A stretch of 64,000 nucleotides of DNA from Lysobacter oculi. GTDB taxonomy: Bacteria > Pseudomonadota > Gammaproteobacteria > Xanthomonadales > Xanthomonadaceae. Made by a program: the position numbers and the translations under genes. The notes under the pieces were generated by a model, which saw nothing but the letters and a program-made list of their open reading frames with translations, ran no database searches and was not told where the DNA came from. The DNA lies in contig NZ_CP029556.1 in assembly GCF_003293695.1 (NCBI RefSeq), forward strand, positions 816,001 through 880,000, read 5' to 3'. This document shows positions 16,888 to 26,847 of this stretch, in pieces. The stretch's first letter is position 1. Every line of letters starts with the position of its first letter.

Positions 16888-18741
16888 ATGCTTGGCTGGT
16901 TTGAACGCCTGATCAACCCCTTCGCGCCGGACGATGGCCGGATGCCGCCGCAGCGCATCTGGGCGTTCTACTGGCACTACCTGCGGCAGGCGCGCTGGGT
17001 GCTGCTCGGCGTGTGCGTGGTCGGCTTCTTCGTCGCGCTGATCGAGGTGTCGCTGTTCGACTACGTCGGCAAGCTCATCGACCTGGCCACGCAGTCGGCC
17101 AGTCCGCGTGCGTTCTTCGCCGAACACGGCCACACCCTGCTGTGGATGGCGGTGGTGGTGGTGCTGTTCCGTCCGGTGGCGACGCTGCTGCATGCGCTGC
17201 TGGTGAACCAGGCGCTGGTGCCGAGCCTGACCGGGCGCATCCGCTGGCAGCAGCATCTGTACGTGTCGCGGCAGAGCCTCGCGTTCTTTCAGAACGACTA
17301 CGCCGGGCGCATCGCCAACCGGATCATGCAGACCGGCGCCAGCCTGCGCGAATCGGCGGTGGAGATCGTTGACGCGCTCTGGTACGTCTTCATCTACACC
17401 GCCACCGCGCTCTACCTGTTCGCCAAGGCCGATTGGCGGCTGATGCTGCCGCTGCTCGCATGGCTGGTCGGCTACGTGCTGCTGATGCGCTTCTTCGTGC
17501 CGCGTACCAAGGCGCGCTCCTTCGCCGCATCCGAAGCCAAGTCGAAGTTCATGGGCCGCGTGGTGGACGGCTACACCAACATCGCCACCCTCAAGCTGTT
17601 CCCGCACCGCGAGCGTGAGCATGAGTACGCCCGCGAATCGCTGCAGGAGAACATCGAAAAAGTGCGCGCCATGACCCGGCTGACCACCGGCATGGACGCC
17701 TCGATGACGATGTGGAACGGCCTGATGATCGCCGGCACCACCGGTATCGGCATGTGGCTGTGGTCGCAGGGGCACATCACGGTGGGCGCGGTGGCGTTCG
17801 CGGCCGGCCTGGCGATACGCATCAGCAACATGTCGGGCTGGATCATGTGGGTGATCAACGGCGTGTTCGAGAACATCGGCACCGTGCAGGACGGCATGAG
17901 CACGGTGGCGCATCCGCTGACCGTGGTGGATGCCGGGGATGCGAAGACGTTGCAGGTCAGCCATGGCGAAGTGATGTTCGATGACATCCACTTCCATTAC
18001 GGCAAGGCGGGTGGGGTGATCTCGGGGCTCGACCTGCGCATCGCGCCGGGCGAGAAGGTGGGCCTGGTCGGCCCCAGTGGCGCCGGCAAGACCACGCTGG
18101 TCAACCTGCTGTTGCGCCTGTACGACCTGGAATCCGGGCGCATCCTGATCGACGGACAGGACATCGCGCGGGTCACGCAGGCCTCGCTGCGGGCACAGAT
18201 CGGCGTCGTGACGCAGGACACCGCGCTGCTGCATCGCTCGATCCGCGACAACCTGCTGTACGGGCGGCCGGATGCCACGGAAGCGCAGCTCATAGCTGCC
18301 GTGCGTGACGCGCGTGCCGATGGCTTCATCCCGGGACTGAGCGACAACGAAGGCCACACCGGCTTCGATGCGCAGGTCGGCGAGCGCGGCGTGAAGCTGT
18401 CGGGTGGCCAGCGCCAGCGCATCGCGATCGCGCGGGTGCTGCTGAAGGTCGCGCCGATCCTGGTGCTGGACGAAGCGACATCCGCCCTCGATTCCGAGGT
18501 GGAAGCGGCGATCCAGGACAGCCTGGACCGGTTGATGGAAGGCAAGACCGTCATCGCCATCGCGCACCGGCTCTCGACCATCGCGCGGATGGACCGGCTG
18601 GTGGTGATGGACAAGGGGCGCATCGTCGAAACCGGGCGGCACGACGAGCTGGTCGCCGCCGACGGCCTCTACGCGCGGCTGTGGAAGCGGCAGACCGGCG
18701 GATTCGTCGCGCTGGACGATGGCGCGACGCCGGGCGGCTGA
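16888..18741 (+). CDS. ABC transporter, fused permease and ATPase (MsbA/multidrug type)
   Basis: A 617-residue half-transporter: an N-terminal six-helix membrane domain (about 25-330) fused to a nucleotide-binding domain (about 355-600). Walker A is GPSGAGKTT (395-403), the signature LSGGQRQRI is near 504, Walker B ILVLDEATSALD near 524, and the H-loop in IAHRLST follows. It should work as a homodimeric exporter of a hydrophobic compound or lipid; the cargo cannot be predicted. Standing alone between the lipoprotein gene and tmRNA gives no further clue. It is not clearly MsbA, since no lpxK neighbour is present. Confidence 0.9.
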   Translation: MLGWFERLINPFAPDDGRMPPQRIWAFYWHYLRQARWVLLGVCVVGFFVALIEVSLFDYVGKLIDLATQSASPRAFFAEHGHTLLWMAVVVVLFRPVATLLHALLVNQALVPSLTGRIRWQQHLYVSRQSLAFFQNDYAGRIANRIMQTGASLRESAVEIVDALWYVFIYTATALYLFAKADWRLMLPLLAWLVGYVLLMRFFVPRTKARSFAASEAKSKFMGRVVDGYTNIATLKLFPHREREHEYARESLQENIEKVRAMTRLTTGMDASMTMWNGLMIAGTTGIGMWLWSQGHITVGAVAFAAGLAIRISNMSGWIMWVINGVFENIGTVQDGMSTVAHPLTVVDAGDAKTLQVSHGEVMFDDIHFHYGKAGGVISGLDLRIAPGEKVGLVGPSGAGKTTLVNLLLRLYDLESGRILIDGQDIARVTQASLRAQIGVVTQDTALLHRSIRDNLLYGRPDATEAQLIAAVRDARADGFIPGLSDNEGHTGFDAQVGERGVKLSGGQRQRIAIARVLLKVAPILVLDEATSALDSEVEAAIQDSLDRLMEGKTVIAIAHRLSTIARMDRLVVMDKGRIVETGRHDELVAADGLYARLWKRQTGGFVALDDGATPGG

Positions 18742-18794
18742 ATCGACCATAGCACGCGATCACTGCGAAAACGGGCACGAAGCCGCATCCCGCC

Positions 18795-18800
18795 TATACT
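18795..18800 (+). promoter_or_regulatory. -10 element of the tmRNA gene
   Basis: TATACT at 18795-18800 lies 28 nt before the mature 5' end of tmRNA, which fits a precursor trimmed by RNase P. The -35 region is poor. Confidence 0.5.
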
Positions 18801-18827
18801 GCGCGGGTCGGACATTTCGACGTTCCC

Positions 18828-19182
18828 GGGGGTGCACTGGCTTCGACGGGGGTTGCGAAACTGTTTGGCGCATGCCGAGGGGGTAGCTTTCCTCGCTAAT
18901 CCAGCTGCAAACTCATAGTTGCCAACGACGACAACTACGCTCTCGCCGCTTAAGGCGTAAGCCCTGAACCCACTTGTGCCTGTGCTCGTGGATGTAGGGT
19001 CACTCATCACAGGATCGGCCGCGGCGGCGACCCGCCAACCTCGGCTCAACCTTAGCGGGTATGTGTTGCGGCGTGCCTCGCACGCTGTGTTGCCGTAACA
19101 CGAGAACGAACAGCGAGCTAAGCATGTAGTGCCGGGCACGGAGTACCTTCGGACGGGGGTTCAATTCCCCCCACCTCCACCA
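18828..19182 (+). ncRNA. ssrA: Transfer-messenger RNA (tmRNA)
   Basis: A 355-nt tmRNA. The acceptor stem pairs GGGGGTG (18828-18834) with CACCTCC (19172-19178), followed by the discriminator base and encoded CCA ending at 19182. The T-arm is GGGGG-TTCAATT-CCCCC. The 5' portion carries the conserved GGCTTCGACGGGG segment. The tag reading frame at 18921-18953 encodes ANDDNYALAA then TAA, the hydrophobic -LAA end recognised by ClpXP/ClpAP. It rescues stalled ribosomes with SmpB, whose gene lies 58 nt downstream on the opposite strand. Uninterrupted one-piece form. Confidence 0.97.
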
Positions 19183-19187
19183 AACGC

Positions 19188-19223
19188 AAAAGGCCGGAAC
19201 CCCAAAGTTCCGGCCTTTTCTTT
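19188..19223. terminator. Bidirectional terminator between ssrA and smpB
   Basis: A perfect 13-bp stem, AAAAGGCCGGAAC (19188-19200) with GTTCCGGCCTTTT (19207-19219), around a 6-nt loop. T-tract on both strands, so it can end both ssrA and the convergent smpB. Confidence 0.9.
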
Positions 19224-19240
19224 TGCCCGGTCCGCGCGGC

Positions 19241-19744
19241 TCAGGCGAACTTGTTGTGGCGGCGCATGACCTGCTGCTTCTCGCGGTTCCAGTCGCGTTC
19301 CTTGTTGGCGGCGCGCTTGTCGTGCGCCTGCTTGCCCTTGGCCAGCGCGATTTCCACCTTGACCTTGTTGCCCTTCCAGTAGAGCGCGGTGGGGATGATG
19401 GTGTAGCCATCGCGCTCCACGCGGCCGATGAGCGTGTCGATCTCACGGCGGTGCAGCAGCAGCTTGCGGTTGCGGCGGTCGTTGGTGACCACGTGGCTGG
19501 ACGCCTGGATCAGCGGCGTGATCTGCGCGCCGAACAGGAATACCTCGCCGCTGTTGACCATCGCGTAGCTCTCGCCGATGTTGGCGCGGCCGGCGCGGAT
19601 CGCCTTCAGCTCCCATCCCTGCAGCGCCAGACCGGCCTCGAAGCGCTGCTCCAGGTGGTACTCGTGCTTCGCCCGCCGGTTGAGGGCGATGGTGGGATTC
19701 TTTGCCGTATCCTTCGCGGTCTTGTTGTTTGCGGCCTTGCTCAT
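19241..19744 (-). CDS. smpB: SsrA-binding protein
   Basis: A 167-residue SmpB, the partner that escorts tmRNA to stalled ribosomes. The OB-fold core shows ALNRRAKHEYHLEQRFEAGL, the KAIRAGRANIGESYA tmRNA-contact strand and HRREIDTLIGRVERDGYT. The basic C-terminal tail (RDWNREKQQVMRRHNKFA) that enters the mRNA channel is intact. It faces ssrA tail to tail across a shared terminator. A GACAAT hexamer 6 nt before the ATG suggests a leaderless message. Confidence 0.97.
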   Translation of the reverse strand: MSKAANNKTAKDTAKNPTIALNRRAKHEYHLEQRFEAGLALQGWELKAIRAGRANIGESYAMVNSGEVFLFGAQITPLIQASSHVVTNDRRNRKLLLHRREIDTLIGRVERDGYTIIPTALYWKGNKVKVEIALAKGKQAHDKRAANKERDWNREKQQVMRRHNKFA

Positions 19745-19756
19745 GCGGGCATTGTC
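19742..19756 (-). promoter_or_regulatory. Candidate -10 element 6 nt before the smpB ATG
   Basis: On the minus strand GACAAT (19756 to 19751) is followed by GCCCGC and ATG (19744 to 19742). The geometry equals that before alr, iscA and clpS. No ribosome-binding site is visible. -35 not identified. Confidence 0.4.
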
Positions 19757-19790
19757 GCCGATGAATGCGGAACCTGCAGTGAGGAGTCAC

Positions 19791-20225
19791 GTGTCCAACA
19801 CGATCGAGCGCAGCGCCCTGGTGGCGCGCCCGGCCGAAGCGATGTACGCGCTGGTGGCCGATGTCGAGGCCTATCCCCGGCGTTTCAACTGGTGCCAGTC
19901 GGCGACCGTGCTGGAACGGGGCGAGCAGATGATGAAGGCGCGCCTGGACCTGCAGCTGGCCGGCTTCAAGACCTGGTTCGTTACCGAGAACACGCTGGTG
20001 CCGGGCCGCTCAATGGACATGCAGCTGGCCGAAGGCCCCTTCAAGAAGCTGCAAGGACGCTGGGAATTCAAGCCTTTGTCCGATGAGGCGAGCAAGGTCT
20101 CGCTGCTGCTGGAATTCGAACCCGCCTCCAGCCTGCTGGCGCCGGTGATCCGGCTGGGCCTGCAGGGGTTGGCCGATCGCATGGTCGATGACTTCGTCCG
20201 GACCGCCCGCGCCGAAGCCGCCTGA
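19791..20225 (+). CDS. ratA: RatA/COQ10-type START-domain protein
   Basis: A 144-residue START/polyketide-cyclase-fold protein of the RatA (YfjG)/COQ10 family (SALVARPAEAMYALVADVEAYP, WCQSATVLERG). E. coli RatA was described as a ribosome-association toxin, while the COQ10 side of the family binds ubiquinone; this sequence does not decide between them. GTG at 19791 is preferred because it follows GAGGAG and aligns with the family start; an in-frame ATG at 19761 is an alternative. It pairs with rnfH one base downstream, the usual ratA-rnfH arrangement, which also sits beside smpB in other gammaproteobacteria. Confidence 0.9.
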   Translation: MSNTIERSALVARPAEAMYALVADVEAYPRRFNWCQSATVLERGEQMMKARLDLQLAGFKTWFVTENTLVPGRSMDMQLAEGPFKKLQGRWEFKPLSDEASKVSLLLEFEPASSLLAPVIRLGLQGLADRMVDDFVRTARAEAA

Positions 20226-20226
20226 G

Positions 20227-20505
20227 ATGAAGGTGGAAGTCATTGCCGCGTGGCCGGATCGCTTCGAAACCCGCACGATTGAACTGCCCGACGACAGCAC
20301 CGCAACCCAAGCCTGCTCCGCCTCCGGCCTAGCCGAAGGCTATCCGCTGGCCGGCTTCGCGGTGTTCGGACGCAGGGTGGGGGAGGATGCAGTCCTCCAC
20401 GAGGGCGACCGGCTGGAACTGCTGCGCGCCATGGCCATCGACCCGAAAGAAGCGCGACGCCGACGCGCGGAAACCGCGAAGGCCCTCAAGCAAAAAGCCC
20501 GCTGA
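20227..20505 (+). CDS. rnfH: RnfH-family ubiquitin-like protein
   Basis: A 92-residue beta-grasp protein (MKVEVIAAWPDRFETRTIEL; GFAVFGRRVGEDAVLHEGDR; LLRAMAIDPKEARRRRAE) of the RnfH/UPF0125 family. Its role is unproven; it usually accompanies ratA and has been listed as a possible partner. ATG at 20227 begins two bases after the ratA stop. Its stop codon lies in the loop of the terminator hairpin. Confidence 0.92.
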   Translation: MKVEVIAAWPDRFETRTIELPDDSTATQACSASGLAEGYPLAGFAVFGRRVGEDAVLHEGDRLELLRAMAIDPKEARRRRAETAKALKQKAR

Positions 20506-20518
20506 TCGCGGGCTTTTT
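20492..20518. terminator. Bidirectional terminator between rnfH and bamE
   Basis: Arms AAAAAGCCCGC (20492-20502) and GCGGGCTTTTT (20508-20518) around a 5-nt loop. Runs of A and T at the two ends let it work for the plus-strand rnfH and the minus-strand bamE. Confidence 0.9.
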
Positions 20519-20542
20519 CATGGGCTTGAAGACGGGGCTGGA

Positions 20543-20932
20543 TCAGCGGCCCTTCTTCTTGTCCTTGCGCAGGTTGGGACCGAAGTCACGCAGCGAACGG
20601 CGCGCCAGTTCGGCGTCCTGGCTGGGGAAGTAGTCGCCTTCCCAGCGGGTCACCGCCTCGTTTTCGAAATACACCACGAAATTCTTGACCTCGGCCTTGG
20701 CGGTACGGCCGCGACGCTGGCTGCTGGTGTAGTCCCAGCGGTCGTGGTGGAAGGGATCTTCGATGGAGGGCGTGCCGAGCATCGCCGACACCTGCTGCTT
20801 GCTCATGCCGACCTGCAGCTGCTCGACGGCCGAGGGCTCGATCAGGTTGCCCTGGTAGATCGGCTGGCGATAGACGATGCCGCAGCCGGCGGTGGTGGCG
20901 GCCAGGGCGAGGATCAGCAGGGATTTGCGCAT
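20543..20932 (-). CDS. bamE: Outer-membrane assembly lipoprotein BamE (OmlA/SmpA)
   Basis: A 129-residue lipoprotein of the BAM complex that folds outer-membrane proteins. The signal peptide MRKSLLILALAATTAGC ends at the acylated cysteine (residue 17). The BamE fold follows with QGNLIEPSAVEQLQVGMSK and VSAMLGTPSIEDPFHHDRWDY. The ATG at 20932 is chosen because it gives a proper signal peptide; a longer open frame upstream does not. It is divergent from fur, the omlA-fur pairing known in xanthomonads and pseudomonads. The C-terminus is unusually basic (RKDKKKGR). Confidence 0.95.
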   Translation of the reverse strand: MRKSLLILALAATTAGCGIVYRQPIYQGNLIEPSAVEQLQVGMSKQQVSAMLGTPSIEDPFHHDRWDYTSSQRRGRTAKAEVKNFVVYFENEAVTRWEGDYFPSQDAELARRSLRDFGPNLRKDKKKGR

Positions 20933-20960
20933 GTGCGGACAGGACAACGTGGGGTTGGGC

Positions 20961-20970
20961 GATAATACAC
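20961..20970. promoter_or_regulatory. Shared -10 region of divergent bamE and fur promoters
   Basis: The sequence GATAATACAC reads as GATAAT towards fur and as TATTAT (within GTGTATTATC) towards bamE. This suggests overlapping divergent promoters in the 100-bp spacer. I could not identify a clean Fur box. Confidence 0.45.
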
Positions 20971-21032
20971 GCCAGCCCACCGCGACAGGAGCCGTGGCCC
21001 GCATCGGCGGAGCCCACGTTCAGACCCCCACG

Positions 21033-21434
21033 ATGGACAACGACGATCTCCGCAACGCCGGCCTCAAGGTCACCCACCCGCGCGTGCGCATCCTGAATCT
21101 GCTGGAGCAGAACAAGGCGCGCCATGTCACCGCCGAAGACATCTACCGGCAGCTGCTGGCGGACAACGAGGACATCGGCCTGGCCACCATCTACCGCGTG
21201 CTGACCCAGTTCGAGGCGGCCGGCCTGGTGCTCAAGCATCATTTCGAAGGCGGGCAGGCGGTCTACGAGCTCGACCGCGGCGACCACCACGACCACATGG
21301 TCGACCTGGACACCGGCAAGATCATCGAATTCGAAAGCCCGGAGATCGAGAAGCTGCAGCGCGAGATCGCCGAGCGCCACGGCTACATCATCGAAGAGCA
21401 CGCGCTGGTCATGTACGTGCGCAAGAAGCGCTGA
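21033..21434 (+). CDS. fur: Ferric uptake regulator
   Basis: A 133-residue Fur repressor. The winged-helix DNA-binding domain (about 1-82: LRNAGLKVTHPRVRILNLLE, ATIYRVLTQFEAAGLV) is followed by the dimerisation/metal domain with the histidine-rich DRGDHHDHMVDLDTGKIIEF and EEHALVMYVRKKR. The protein lacks the CxxC structural zinc pair of E. coli Fur, as in some other Fur proteins. The ATG at 21033 gives the family length. Its stop codon directly abuts that of recN. Confidence 0.96.
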   Translation: MDNDDLRNAGLKVTHPRVRILNLLEQNKARHVTAEDIYRQLLADNEDIGLATIYRVLTQFEAAGLVLKHHFEGGQAVYELDRGDHHDHMVDLDTGKIIEFESPEIEKLQREIAERHGYIIEEHALVMYVRKKR

Positions 21435-23102
21435 TCAGCCGGCGTCGTCCAGCAGGCTGCGGGCGGCGGCACGCGCCGCATCGCTGACGTTCACGCCGCC
21501 CAGCAGGCGGGCGATTTCCTCGACCCGTCCGGCATCGTCAAGACGTTCCACCGCGCTCATCGTCAGCGACTCGCTGCTGGCCTTGCGCACGCGCCACTGC
21601 GCATGGCCCTGCGCCGCGACCTGCGGCAGGTGGGTCACGCACATCACCTGGCAACGCGCGCCGAGCGCCCGCAGCTTGCGGCCCACCACTTCGGCGACAC
21701 CACCGCTGATGCCGGTATCGACTTCGTCGAAGACCATGGTCGGCACGGTGTCGATGCCGAGCGCGGCGACTTCGATGGCCAGCGAGATGCGCGACAGTTC
21801 GCCGCCCGATGCCACCTTGCGCAACGGCCGCGGCGGCTGGCCGGGATTGGCGGCGATCAGGAATTCGGCGCGTTCGGCGCCCTGTGCATTGGGTTCGAGG
21901 CCGGCTTCGGCGGCGAGCTCGATGCGGAAATCGGCTTCGCCCATCCCCAGCTCGCGGACGATGGCGACGGTCGCCGCCGACAGCGCCTTGGCCGCTTTCG
22001 TGCGGGCGCGGGTGAGTTGGGCGGCGGCGGCATTCCATGTCTGGCGGGCGGCTTCCACCTCTTCCAGCAACTCGGCGGCGCGGGCCTCGGCGTTGTCGAG
22101 CGAGGCGAGTTCGTCTTCGATGCGCGCTTGCACCCCGGCCAGCGCATCCACGCCGACGCGATGCTTGCGGGCGAGCGCGTGGACGCGCTGCAGGCGCTGG
22201 TCGAGCGACTCGAAGCGGCCCGGCTCCAGATCCAGCGTGTCACCGAGGCGGGCCAGCGTGTCGGCGGCCTCGTCGAGCGAAATGGTGGCGGTTTCCAGCA
22301 ACGCATCGACGTCGGCAAGGCGCGGTTCGTGGTCGATGACGCGGCTGATCGCGTCGCGGGCGCGCTGGAGCAGGGCGAGCGCGTTGGCCTCGTCGGAGTC
22401 GGCCAGCCAGTCGCGGGCGCGGGTCTGCGCCTCGATCAACTCGCTGGCGTGGGCGAGGCGGCGATGGTCGGCGTCGAGGCTGGCGAGGCTGGCGGCGTCC
22501 AGCGTCTCGGCCTGCAGTTCACGCAACTGGTGGCGGAGGAATTCGACGCGCTCGCCGACGTCGCCACGGGCGTTCAGCGCTTCCAGTTCGGCGCGGGCGG
22601 CTTGCCAGCGCTTGGCGGCTTGCCCGACTTCGGCCAACAGATCGCCGTGGCGGCCGTAGCCATCGAGCAGCGCCAACTGCGAGTTGCGCGAGAGCAGGGC
22701 CTGCTGCGCGTGCTGGCCGTGGATTTCGACCAGCAGCGAGGCGAGTTCGGACAGCTGCGCGGCGCTGGCCATGCGCCCGTTGATCCAGGCCTTGGAGCCG
22801 CCATCGGCGCGCAGCACGCGGCGCAACTGGCAGTCGCCGGCTTCGTCCATCTCCGCCTCCTGCAGCCAGGCGCGGGCGGCGGGTGCATCGGTGAGGTCGA
22901 ATTCGGCGGAGAGCTCGGCGCGTTCGGCGCCGTGGCGGACCACGCCGGCATCGGCGCGCTGGCCGCAGAGGAAACCGAGCGCATCGACCAGCAGCGACTT
23001 GCCGGCGCCGGTCTCGCCGGAAATGACGGTCATGCCGGGCCCGAACTCCAGTTCGGCGGCACGGACCACGGCAAAGTCGGCGATGGCGAGGCGGGTCAAC
23101 AT
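21435..23102 (-). CDS. recN: DNA repair protein RecN
   Basis: A 555-residue SMC-like ATPase acting in double-strand-break repair. Walker A is GETGAGKS near residue 28-35 (MLTRLAIADFAVVRAAELEF precedes it). Long coiled-coil segments occupy about 150-360. The ABC signature VASGGELSRISLAIEV and Walker B TMVFDEVDTGISG are in the C-terminal third. The open frame extends almost 100 codons further upstream, but the ATG at 23102 begins the universal RecN N-terminus; a TAAGCT hexamer 7 nt upstream suggests a leaderless start. Stop codon touches that of fur. Confidence 0.96.
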   Translation of the reverse strand: MLTRLAIADFAVVRAAELEFGPGMTVISGETGAGKSLLVDALGFLCGQRADAGVVRHGAERAELSAEFDLTDAPAARAWLQEAEMDEAGDCQLRRVLRADGGSKAWINGRMASAAQLSELASLLVEIHGQHAQQALLSRNSQLALLDGYGRHGDLLAEVGQAAKRWQAARAELEALNARGDVGERVEFLRHQLRELQAETLDAASLASLDADHRRLAHASELIEAQTRARDWLADSDEANALALLQRARDAISRVIDHEPRLADVDALLETATISLDEAADTLARLGDTLDLEPGRFESLDQRLQRVHALARKHRVGVDALAGVQARIEDELASLDNAEARAAELLEEVEAARQTWNAAAAQLTRARTKAAKALSAATVAIVRELGMGEADFRIELAAEAGLEPNAQGAERAEFLIAANPGQPPRPLRKVASGGELSRISLAIEVAALGIDTVPTMVFDEVDTGISGGVAEVVGRKLRALGARCQVMCVTHLPQVAAQGHAQWRVRKASSESLTMSAVERLDDAGRVEEIARLLGGVNVSDAARAAARSLLDDAG

Positions 23103-23115
23103 CGCGCATAGCTTA
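23100..23115 (-). promoter_or_regulatory. Candidate -10 element 7 nt before the recN ATG
   Basis: On the minus strand TAAGCT (23115 to 23110) is followed by seven bases and ATG (23102 to 23100), with no ribosome-binding site. A weaker -10 than the others of this kind. Confidence 0.3.
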
Positions 23116-23178
23116 ATGGGTGGAATCGCAGGGGTTGAGATGCTTGCGCCGGCCGCGTTGGTGCACCATATCGATGAC

Positions 23179-24216
23179 ATGGACACCGCTCCCGCGCTCG
23201 ACGCCCGCGCCCGCCAGCTGCTGCGCACGCTGATCTCCCGCCACATCCGCAATGGCGTGCCGGTCGGTTCGCAGACATTGGCCGAACACGCCGGGCTGAA
23301 GGTGAGCCCGGCGACGGTGCGCAACATCCTGGCCGACTTGGAGGACTTGGGCCTGCTGGCGTCGCCGCATACCTCGGCCGGGCGCATCCCGACCACGCAG
23401 GGCTACCGGGTGTTCGTGGACAGCCTGCTGCAATGCCGGCCGCTGCCGGCGGGCGAGATGCAGAAGCTGCGCGATGAACTGGCCGGCGGTGATACCCGGC
23501 AGATGCTCGGCAGCGCGTCGGAACTGCTGTCGGCGATGAGCCGCTTCGTGGGCGTGGTGGCGGCGCCCAAGCCCGATGCGCTGGTCTTCCGCTACATCGA
23601 TTTCGTGATGCTGGAGCCGCAGCGCGTGCTCGCCATCCTGGTCCTGCACGACGGCAGCGTGCAGAACCGCGTGCTGGAGCTGCGTCGGGCGTTCGAACCG
23701 GGTGCGCTGGAACAGGTCGCCAACTACCTCAACACCCATTTCGCCGGCCACCCGCTGCCGCAGGTGCGCGGCCAGCTGGTGGCGGAACTGCGCGCCGCCC
23801 GCGACGAGATGCAATCGCTGCTGAGCCAGGCGGTGGAACTGGCCGAACAGGCGCTGGTGCCGGCCGGCGCGGGCGAGGACCTGCTGGTCGCCGGCCAGAC
23901 CCGGCTGATGGGCGCGCAGGCGATCACCGATGTGGAACGGCTGCGCGAGTTGTTCGAAGCGTTCGCCCGCAAGCGTGACATCCTGCAATTGCTGGAACGC
24001 ACCCTGTATGCCGAGGGCGTCAAGATCTTCATCGGCGAGGAGACCGGCATCGCGCCGCTGGAGGACGTGGCGCTGGTGGCCGCCCCCTATGGCCGCGATG
24101 GTGAGGTGCTGGGCGTGCTGGGGGTCATCGGCCCGACCCGGATGGCCTACGACCGCGTCATCCCGGTGGTGCAGGCGACCGCGCAGGCGCTCGGGGCGGC
24201 CATCTCCACGCGCTGA
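23179..24216 (+). CDS. hrcA: Heat-inducible transcription repressor HrcA
   Basis: A 345-residue HrcA. The N-terminal winged helix ([40 protein letters not shown]) is followed by the GAF-like and inserted domains, with the family signatures [18 protein letters not shown] and [20 protein letters not shown]. HrcA represses chaperone genes through CIRCE operators; I found no CIRCE (TTAGCACTC-N9-GAGTGCTAA) in this window, so its targets may lie elsewhere (for example groESL). First gene of hrcA-grpE-dnaK-dnaJ. ATG at 23179 is the best-placed start. Confidence 0.96.
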   Translation: MDTAPALDARARQLLRTLISRHIRNGVPVGSQTLAEHAGLKVSPATVRNILADLEDLGLLASPHTSAGRIPTTQGYRVFVDSLLQCRPLPAGEMQKLRDELAGGDTRQMLGSASELLSAMSRFVGVVAAPKPDALVFRYIDFVMLEPQRVLAILVLHDGSVQNRVLELRRAFEPGALEQVANYLNTHFAGHPLPQVRGQLVAELRAARDEMQSLLSQAVELAEQALVPAGAGEDLLVAGQTRLMGAQAITDVERLRELFEAFARKRDILQLLERTLYAEGVKIFIGEETGIAPLEDVALVAAPYGRDGEVLGVLGVIGPTRMAYDRVIPVVQATAQALGAAISTR

Positions 24217-24218
24217 GG

Positions 24219-24225
24219 CTTGAAA
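24219..24225 (+). promoter_or_regulatory. Possible heat-shock (sigma-32) -35 element before grpE
   Basis: CTTGAAA, the sigma-32 -35 consensus, starts two bases after the hrcA stop. No good CCCCAT-type -10 is found at the proper distance, so this is a partial match. Confidence 0.3.
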
Positions 24226-24278
24226 GCCGGCGGGGCAGGCCTTACGTCCGGGGGTATCGACCCATCCCGGATGCGCCC

Positions 24279-24776
24279 ATGACCACCGAAGCCGACTTCG
24301 ACCCCACCCAGACCCAGCCGCTTGAGCCTGAAATCGACGAGGTCGAGGCGCTCAAGGCGGAGATCGAGCAGCTCAAGGCGCAGTCGCTGATCGAGCGCGC
24401 GGATCTGGACAACCAGCGCAAGCGTCTGGCCCGCGACATCGACACCGCCCGCCGTTTCGCCAACGAGAAGCTGCTCGCCGACCTGCTGCCGGTGTTCGAT
24501 TCGATGGATGCCGGCCTGGCCGCCGCCTCGGCCGACGACCCGTTGCGCGCGGGGCTGGAACTCACGCTCAAGCAGCTGCACGCGGTGGCCGAGAAAAACG
24601 GGCTGGTGGAAGTGGCGCCGAAGCCGGGCGACGCCTTCAACCCCGAGCATCACAACGCGGTCAGCCAGCAGCCGGCGGAGGGCATCGCCTCCGGCGCGGT
24701 GGTGCAGGCCTTCCAGAAGGGCTATGTGCTGAACGATCGCCTGCTGCGCCCGGCGATGGTGGTCGTGGCGCCCTGA
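24279..24776 (+). CDS. grpE: Nucleotide exchange factor GrpE
   Basis: A 165-residue GrpE, which releases ADP from DnaK. A disordered acidic N-terminus (1-22) leads into the long paired helix ([20 protein letters not shown], with [20 protein letters not shown]) and the beta-wing head ([38 protein letters not shown]). Slightly shorter than E. coli GrpE (197) owing to a shorter N-terminus. Confidence 0.97.
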   Translation: MTTEADFDPTQTQPLEPEIDEVEALKAEIEQLKAQSLIERADLDNQRKRLARDIDTARRFANEKLLADLLPVFDSMDAGLAAASADDPLRAGLELTLKQLHAVAEKNGLVEVAPKPGDAFNPEHHNAVSQQPAEGIASGAVVQAFQKGYVLNDRLLRPAMVVVAP

Positions 24777-24792
24777 GTGGCGCGATTAATCC

Positions 24793-24820
24793 CTTGAATC
24801 GCCGCGCGTCACCCCCAGAT
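24793..24820 (+). promoter_or_regulatory. Candidate sigma-32 promoter for dnaK
   Basis: CTTGAAT (24793-24799), a 13-bp spacer and CCCCAGAT (24813-24820) closely match the heat-shock consensus CTTGAAA-N13-15-CCCCATNT. Transcription would start near 24827, about 48 nt before dnaK, giving dnaK-dnaJ an extra heat-inducible promoter inside the operon. Confidence 0.6.
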
Positions 24821-24874
24821 ACGAACCATCGCGGCGCCGCCGCACCGAATCCACACTTACAGAGGTAATCACAC

Positions 24875-26809
<1,935 letters not shown>

Positions 26810-26847
26810 AGCCTGGCCTGATCGGGGCGACTCGGCAGGCCACGGGA

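Noticed and set aside
16036..18750. A 904-codon open frame on the minus strand
   Set aside because: Runs antisense through both the OmpA lipoprotein and the ABC transporter genes, whose motifs are clear.
18742..18827. A -35 element for ssrA
   Set aside because: No TTGACA-like sequence at 16-18 bp from TATACT; only the -10 is reported.
21033..21434. fur missing the N-terminal CxxC structural zinc site as a defect
   Set aside because: Several Fur proteins lack this pair and remain active; DNA-binding and His-rich metal segments are intact.
23167..23181. hrcA as another leaderless gene (CATATC six bases before ATG)
   Set aside because: The hexamer lacks the conserved final T of a -10 element, so I did not count it with the others.
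23103..24278. CIRCE operator for HrcA
   Set aside because: No TTAGCACTC-N9-GAGTGCTAA or near match in the recN-hrcA, hrcA-grpE or grpE-dnaK spacers.
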